Below, piece after piece: positions 60,225 through 64,000 of a stretch of DNA of 64,000 bases; within the stretch, counting starts at the first letter, position 1, and the number at the start of each line of letters is the position of its first letter. The DNA is taken from contig JAJPCT020000016.1 in NCBI GenBank assembly GCA_021323375.2, positions 85,571-149,570 on the forward strand. The letters run 5' to 3'. Below the pieces are notes generated by a model. The model ran no database searches and was not told the origin of the DNA. It saw only the letters and a program-made list of their open reading frames with translations. The DNA comes from Candidatus Wolframiiraptor gerlachensis. GTDB lineage: Archaea; Thermoproteota; Nitrososphaeria_A; Caldarchaeales; Wolframiiraptoraceae. Position numbers and translations under genes: made by a program.

Positions 60225-60587
60225 ATGGGTCTTGTAAGGGTTAAGGTATTATTTGGAGATGCCAATAGGAGGAGGGTTGAGGAAGTCCTATTTCTAGCGG
60301 ATACGGGGGCATACTTCCCCATAATCCCTCCCAGCTTGGCGAGAGAGTTTCAAATAGAGATACTCGCAAAGACGGAGCTAATACTGGCGGATAAGAGGAG
60401 GGTGGAGGCCGGAGTTTCCTTAGCATATTTCAAGCTCATGGATAGAGAGGGGATATTCCAAGTAGCTATAATGGAGGCCCCGGAGCCGATACTCGGCGTA
60501 ACAGTATTTGAGGGCCTAGGCATAAGAATCGACCCTGCCACTGGTAAGCTGGAATACTCAAGACCATATGGGCTCTCAGCGATATAA
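60225..60587 (+). CDS. Clan AA (retropepsin-like) aspartic protease, intact
   Basis: The 120-residue protein contains FLADTGAYFPIIPPSLAREF (catalytic D-T-G), ELILADKRRVEAGVSLAYFK (flap region) and EPILGVTVFEGLGIRIDPAT (the I-L-G-x-x-x-x-E-x-x-G-x-x-x-D-P block). It is a single-domain homodimeric protease family, widespread in archaea, with unknown targets. A frameshifted relative sits at 159-517. It is flanked by toxin remnants. Confidence 0.8.
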   Translation: MGLVRVKVLFGDANRRRVEEVLFLADTGAYFPIIPPSLAREFQIEILAKTELILADKRRVEAGVSLAYFKLMDREGIFQVAIMEAPEPILGVTVFEGLGIRIDPATGKLEYSRPYGLSAI

Positions 60588-60786
60588 AGCCTCCTAGCAG
60601 ATTCATCAGCCGCCAAACCTCCGGGCGCGCACAACAGAGGAGGCCATGATGGGGTAGGCTTTTAGATTACTCACGGTAGATTAAGTAAGATGCTGGAAAG
60701 GTGGTTATGGATTTTGCTCCAATGACCTTGGCTATGATAATGTGTAGTAAATCAAGGAGTTTTGAGCTTAAGCGTGGGAATATGTC

Positions 60787-60972
60787 TTAAGTCTTCCTTC
60801 CGATGATGTTAAGATCCGCTTCAACTATTGAAGCACCAAGTCTCCTAATAGAATACATGGCCGGCGATATTGGTTTCCCCAATTCAGCTCTTGCATACAT
60901 GGATGCCAGCTCGAGTAGTGTGAGCCGGCTTACGACCCTCTCCCCATCCAATCGCATAGACATAGTTACCAC
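60787..60972 (-). pseudogene. VapC (PIN toxin) fragment
   Basis: The open frame reads DGERVVSRLTLLELASMYAR and AELGKPISPAMYSIRRLGAS. The L-T-L-L-E-L block is the central PIN motif containing the conserved Glu. The N-terminal MIYVD-like start is present about 40 bp upstream (near 61009-60990) but ends at a stop after a few residues, and the final acidic motif is missing. It is a truncated relic. Confidence 0.45.
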
Positions 60973-60982
60973 TTTCTCATGA

Positions 60983-61303
60983 TTAGGGTTCTTTATCTAC
61001 GTATATCATCAATGTTTTTCCTCCTGACAAAGACGTAGTTAAGAGGGCTAGTATAATTAAAAGATGCCTGTGGGAATTAAAGTGAAAAGTGATAAGTATG
61101 GGGATTACATCTTCAACCCCTAGAGATAGTATCAAGTTGAAGAGAGCCTTCAAAGACTCTTCCCTATTCCCACCATAGATGACGAGGCTTTCGTCATAAC
61201 TTATTTGGGCTAATGGGGGAAAGGGTGAGCTCTCGAGCTGGGGAGCCGCTATTGGCTCTAATCTGGTCTTATTTTTCTCATGGGCCTCGCTTATTCCTAA
61301 GAT
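60983..61303 (-). pseudogene. Open frame without a standard start (gene remnant)
   Basis: A frame of about 106 codons runs without ATG, GTG or TTG near its beginning: HEKNKTRLEPIAAPQLESSP, ISYDESLVIYGGNREESLKA and LFNLILSLGVEDVIPILITF. The amino-acid composition is protein-like. Its tail overlaps the MIYVD-type start of the VapC relic. The family is unrecognised. It may be a remnant, or it may use a non-standard start (an ATA lies at 61292-61294). Confidence 0.3.
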
Positions 61304-61311
61304 TTATATAC
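61303..61311 (+). promoter_or_regulatory. TATA box for the 61336 gene
   Basis: TTTATATAC lies about 28 bp before the ATG at 61336, the spacing of leaderless archaeal promoters. It is the clearest TATA box in the right half of the window. Confidence 0.5.
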
Positions 61312-61335
61312 GATTTGCGATAGGGGTATGTTAAG

Positions 61336-61755
61336 ATGTTTGAGCGATCGTCTCACTCAAGCACGTATTCTTCTGGGGATTTGGGCGTTATGCTTCTTGA
61401 TGAGTTGAGGGATGCTGTGTTGCGTGTTAAGAGGGCTAGGAGGTGGTTCCTAGTCGACCCGCTGACTAGGGCTTTTGTTAGGGCTTGTATGATTATGAGG
61501 GTTAGTAGGGTTAGGAGCATGGTCTTGATGAAGGCGATTATCAGGGCTATTAGGGCGCTTAGGGAGGCTGTTTCTGAGGAGTCTAGGCTTATCAGGATTG
61601 GTGTTAGGGAGGCTTGGAGGCTCTCGGAGCTCGCCTCAAGCTGGGGCCATAAGACGGCCAAGGAGTGGAAGAATAATAAGAGCTACATAATACTCCAGGC
61701 ATTAACATTACGGTGGCTTTCAAGGCTATTCGGCGGCGTCATGAAGATAATGTAG
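61336..61755 (+). CDS. Hypothetical basic helical protein, 139 residues
   Basis: After a Ser-rich N-terminus (MFERSSHSSTYSSGDLGVML) the protein is helical and rich in Arg and Val (RVKRARRWFLVDPLTRAFVR, MIMRVSRVRSMVLMKAIIRA), ending with WGHKTAKEWKNNKSYIILQA. The family is not recognised. Its neighbour is the PaREP1 gene. A strong TATA box indicates that it is expressed. Confidence 0.5.
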   Translation: MFERSSHSSTYSSGDLGVMLLDELRDAVLRVKRARRWFLVDPLTRAFVRACMIMRVSRVRSMVLMKAIIRAIRALREAVSEESRLIRIGVREAWRLSELASSWGHKTAKEWKNNKSYIILQALTLRWLSRLFGGVMKIM

Positions 61756-61817
61756 GATTCCAGTAATGTCCGAGCATTCATTTAGGGGTGGATGGCTTCT
61801 AGAGGGATTGCCTAGTT

Positions 61818-62316
61818 ATGAGTGAATCGATTCTCATACCTAGGAGGCTGGTTGATGGGCTGAGGAAGAGGGGGCTTGAGTGTCGAGGACATAGTTGTTG
61901 ATGCCTTGTTAAAGGCTCTAGATGCTGATCCGACTACCGCTGCTGAGATTCGTCTGGATATTGCCCGTAAATATCTTGGGGAGGGTGAGGCATTAATCGA
62001 TAAAGATCCTGTTCAAGCTAGTGAGAAGTTGTATAAGGCTTGTGAGGAGGCTATCAAGGCTCTAGCCATCTACAACAGGTTGAGCGAGATCTTAGCAAAG
62101 GTTGAGGAGAGGGGTCGATGGGCTGTCACGGAGCTTGAGAAGGCTGTCGAGATCCTAAGCGACATGATTGGAGAATGGATCCTAGCGTCGTGGGATGCTG
62201 CATGGACTCTACATGTACGGGGCTTCCATGAGGCAAAACTTGATAGTGAGGCTGTTAGGAGAAGGGCGAGGCAGATCAGGAAGCTGATTATAGAATCGGA
62301 GAAGATTATTAGATGA
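61818..62316 (+). pseudogene. PaREP1-family protein with a +1 frameshift in a G5 run
   Basis: The ATG at 61818 opens MSESILIPRRLVDGLRKRGL, but the family continuation SVEDIVVDALLKALDADPTT, AEIRLDIARKYLGEGEALID and QASEKLYKACEEAIKALAIY is in another frame. Removing one G from the G5 run at 61870-61874 joins them exactly. PaREP1 proteins are HEPN-like helical proteins abundant in Pyrobaculum and relatives. A TTG at 61876 could also start a shortened, 146-residue product. The stop overlaps the next gene by 4 nt. Confidence 0.65.
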
Positions 62317-63222
62317 CTAGATCCTCTATGAGTGATAAGAAGCCGTTTGTTGTTGCCTGTATTCCGGCTTATAATGAGGAGCTGACCATAGCTAAGGTTG
62401 TGTTGAAGGCTAGGAGGCATGTTGACAAGGTGATCGTATGTGATGATGGCTCTACAGATATGACTGCTGAGATAGCTGAGGCCTGCGGGGCTGAGGTGAT
62501 AAGGCATGAAAAAAAATATGGGTAAGGGTGCGGCCATGCAAAGCCTGTTTAGAAGGCTGAAGGAGGGGGCCGCTGACATTATTGTTACGTTGGATGCGGA
62601 TGGACAGCACGACCCGGATGAAATTCCAGTACTCGTCAACACGATGATCGAGACCGGTGCTGATGTCGTTATTGGTAGCAGGTTTCTAAGTAAGGAGACC
62701 ATGAATAAGGTTCCGACCTCTAGGCGTATTGGTAACAGGATCCTGAACATGGTGACCTCCGTGAAGGATGTCATGGATACCCAGAGCGGCTTTAGGGCTT
62801 ATAGTAGGAGGGCGATAGAAAGTATTCAGCCAACTGAGATGGGCTTTGCCGTTGATTCCGAGATACTTTATAAGGCCTCGGAGCTTGGTCTTAGGATAGT
62901 TGAGGTTCCAGTAGGCGTTGAATATATGGTTCCAAGACCATCTAAGAGGGGGCCAGTGTTCCATGCCTTAGACGTCTTACTCGGCATGGTGAAACACCTA
63001 TCCATGAGACATCCATTGATCTTTTACGGTCTACCTGGCGTAATCTCCTTTCTGATAGCCTTGATATCCGGTTTGATGCTTATTCACCTATTTAACTTGA
63101 CAAGATACTTTAGCCTACCATTAGCGATAATTACCCTTGGATGTGGGGTGTTAGGGGCGATATTATGCTCAACAGCATTAATACTATGGATTCTAGTAAG
63201 CCTAATAAAAGAAGTCAAATAA
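62313..63222 (+). pseudogene. GT2 glycosyltransferase (DPM-like) split by an A8 run
   Basis: The first frame has FVVACIPAYNEELTIAKVVL, VDKVIVCDDGSTDMTAEIAE and CGAEVIRHEK. The second has NMGKGAAMQSLFRRLKEGAA, IIVTLDADGQHDPDEIPVLV, VVIGSRF and MDTQSGFRAYSRRAIESI, followed by two C-terminal membrane helices. Both are consecutive blocks of polyprenyl-phosphate glycosyltransferases. The join lies in eight As at 62509-62516; seven As restore HEKNMGKGAA. Either it is a sequencing or assembly indel, or transcript slippage on A8 produces the full protein. It likely makes a lipid-linked sugar for surface glycans. Confidence 0.75.
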
Positions 63223-63252
63223 GCTCTATCATAATAGAACATATAACAACAT

Positions 63253-64000
63253 ATGATGACAACTATTGCATTTGATAAGGATCGAGGGCTTAAAAGAATA
63301 AAAGTAGCCTTAATCGGTTCCAGAGGAATTCCGCCTAGATATGGAGGTGCTGAGACCTTTGTTTACGAACTTTCTAAAAGGCTTAAAAAGTTTTTTACAA
63401 TTTTCGTGACATGTGAGACGAATAGATTTTATTTCGATTGTTTTGAAGGCATAATAAGAGTCCATATACCGGCTAAACATACTTCAACTATGACAATACC
63501 TGTGTTATATGATATATTGGCGACAATTTATTTACTCAAAAAAGTTAAAGATATTGACACAATATACTATATTGCTCCTGATGGTGTATATGCAGCATTG
63601 CTTGCCAAGCTCGCCCGAAAGAAGACCCTAATAAACGTGGACGGAAGAGAATGGAAACGTTTGTTAATACGGCAAAGGTATGTTCCATTACTTCAAAAAC
63701 CATTATATCTAGTAACTGCCTTACTATTGATGGTTGCAGAGTTCCTTGCTACAAAAATATCAGACATAACAATTGCGGATTCGCTAACCATACTTCATGA
63801 AATCCAACACTTATGGAAGCCTAGACGCGTAGAATATATAGCATATGGTATCAGAGAACTTCCATGTGTCCCAGAGGAGGAGCAATTGGAAATACTTCAT
63901 AAAATGGACTTACAACCTCTCGCTTACTATCTTACAGTAGGTAGAATAGTGCCTGAAAATGGAATACACTTGGAAATTGAGGCATTTAAGAAATCTCACT
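63253..64000 (+). CDS. GT4-family glycosyltransferase (partial, runs off the window)
   Basis: The frame from ATG 63253 is open to the window end. It encodes VALIGSRGIPPRYGGAETFV and YELSKRLKKF, the N-terminal signature of DUF1972/rhamnosyltransferase-like GT4 enzymes, then LLAKLARKKTLINVDGREWK, DITIADSLTILHEI and LTVGRIVPENGIHLEIEAFK, which includes the second-domain start and the conserved R-x-x-P-E-N-G/N-x-x-x-x-x-x-E-A donor-site motif. The gene is markedly AT-rich, unlike the left of the window. With the GT2 gene it suggests a surface polysaccharide locus continuing to the right. Confidence 0.85.
   Translation, partial: MMTTIAFDKDRGLKRIKVALIGSRGIPPRYGGAETFVYELSKRLKKFFTIFVTCETNRFYFDCFEGIIRVHIPAKHTSTMTIPVLYDILATIYLLKKVKDIDTIYYIAPDGVYAALLAKLARKKTLINVDGREWKRLLIRQRYVPLLQKPLYLVTALLLMVAEFLATKISDITIADSLTILHEIQHLWKPRRVEYIAYGIRELPCVPEEEQLEILHKMDLQPLAYYLTVGRIVPENGIHLEIEAFKKSH

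Noticed and set aside
1..64000. CRISPR arrays or rRNA genes
   Set aside because: I looked for regularly spaced direct repeats and for rRNA signatures and found none; the GTTTCAT triplet near 43155-43192 is too short and irregular for an array.

Overview
The window looks like a chromosome segment of a hyperthermophilic archaeon of the Thermoproteota/Korarchaeota side of the tree. The evidence is: ribosomal proteins L3, L4, L23, L2, S19 and an L13e homologue; a 4Fe-4S DNA primase large subunit; an archaeal PP-loop asparagine-synthase homologue; the archaeal variant of the mevalonate pathway; a minimal SufC-SufB pair; two tRNA genes with introns, one of them in the T-loop; and PaREP1, DUF3782, HEPN and VapBC families typical of hyperthermophiles. 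GTG and TTG starts are common and neighbouring genes often overlap by 4 nt. The exact lineage cannot be fixed from the sequence alone.

Layout. 1-9.5 kb: the end of a probable glutamate dehydrogenase, then a broken ribosomal-protein cluster on the minus strand (L3, L4, L23, L2, S19). A HEPN pseudogene lies between L3 and L4. About 5 kb of foreign DNA separates L2 from S19: an MFS carrier, an ECF-type S component, a decayed tRNA 3' half, an IS110-like element with a structured RNA-like tail, and small plasmid-like genes. 9.5-24 kb: housekeeping genes, namely an AsnB-like synthase, an HD hydrolase, PriL, a minus-strand run of LigD-type phosphoesterase-SufC-SufB, a CLC channel, a three-gene mevalonate block (UbiD-type decarboxylase plus two phosphomevalonate dehydratase subunits), L13e, and an HTH-CBS regulator divergent from a Cys/Met PLP enzyme. 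24-31 kb: a first ABC-exporter operon with a large extracellular Ig-like protein and a damaged TrmB regulator, then isopropylmalate synthase. 31-41 kb: a truncated second IS110-like copy with the same structured tail, a primase-like/phosphoribosyltransferase-like gene pair, an epimerase, an XTP/ITPase, ASCH and ABC-GNAT fusion proteins, phosphofructokinase, a membrane Clp-fold protease and two tRNAs. 43-49 kb: a second, paralogous ABC-exporter operon facing a membrane-anchored winged-helix protein.

49-64 kb is accessory: a MNT-HEPN pair whose HEPN gene has an in-frame stop, VapBC, a seven-gene MoxR-DUF58 operon joined by ATGA/TTGA overlaps and including an easily missed 52-residue membrane protein, a GNAT, an ICMT-like methyltransferase, a DUF3782 nuclease, a HEPN protein, an intact clan AA aspartic protease, toxin fragments, a frameshifted PaREP1 gene, and two glycosyltransferases running into an AT-rich right edge that may begin a surface-polysaccharide locus.

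The most interesting signal is the pair of IS110-like loci. In both, a nested hairpin begins two bases after the transposase stop codon, and its stems keep pairing while their sequences differ. This resembles the downstream guide (bridge) RNAs known from the IS1111 group, here with a very divergent archaeal enzyme. A second theme is that almost all frameshifts sit in accessory genes, several of them in homopolymer runs, while the core genes are intact.
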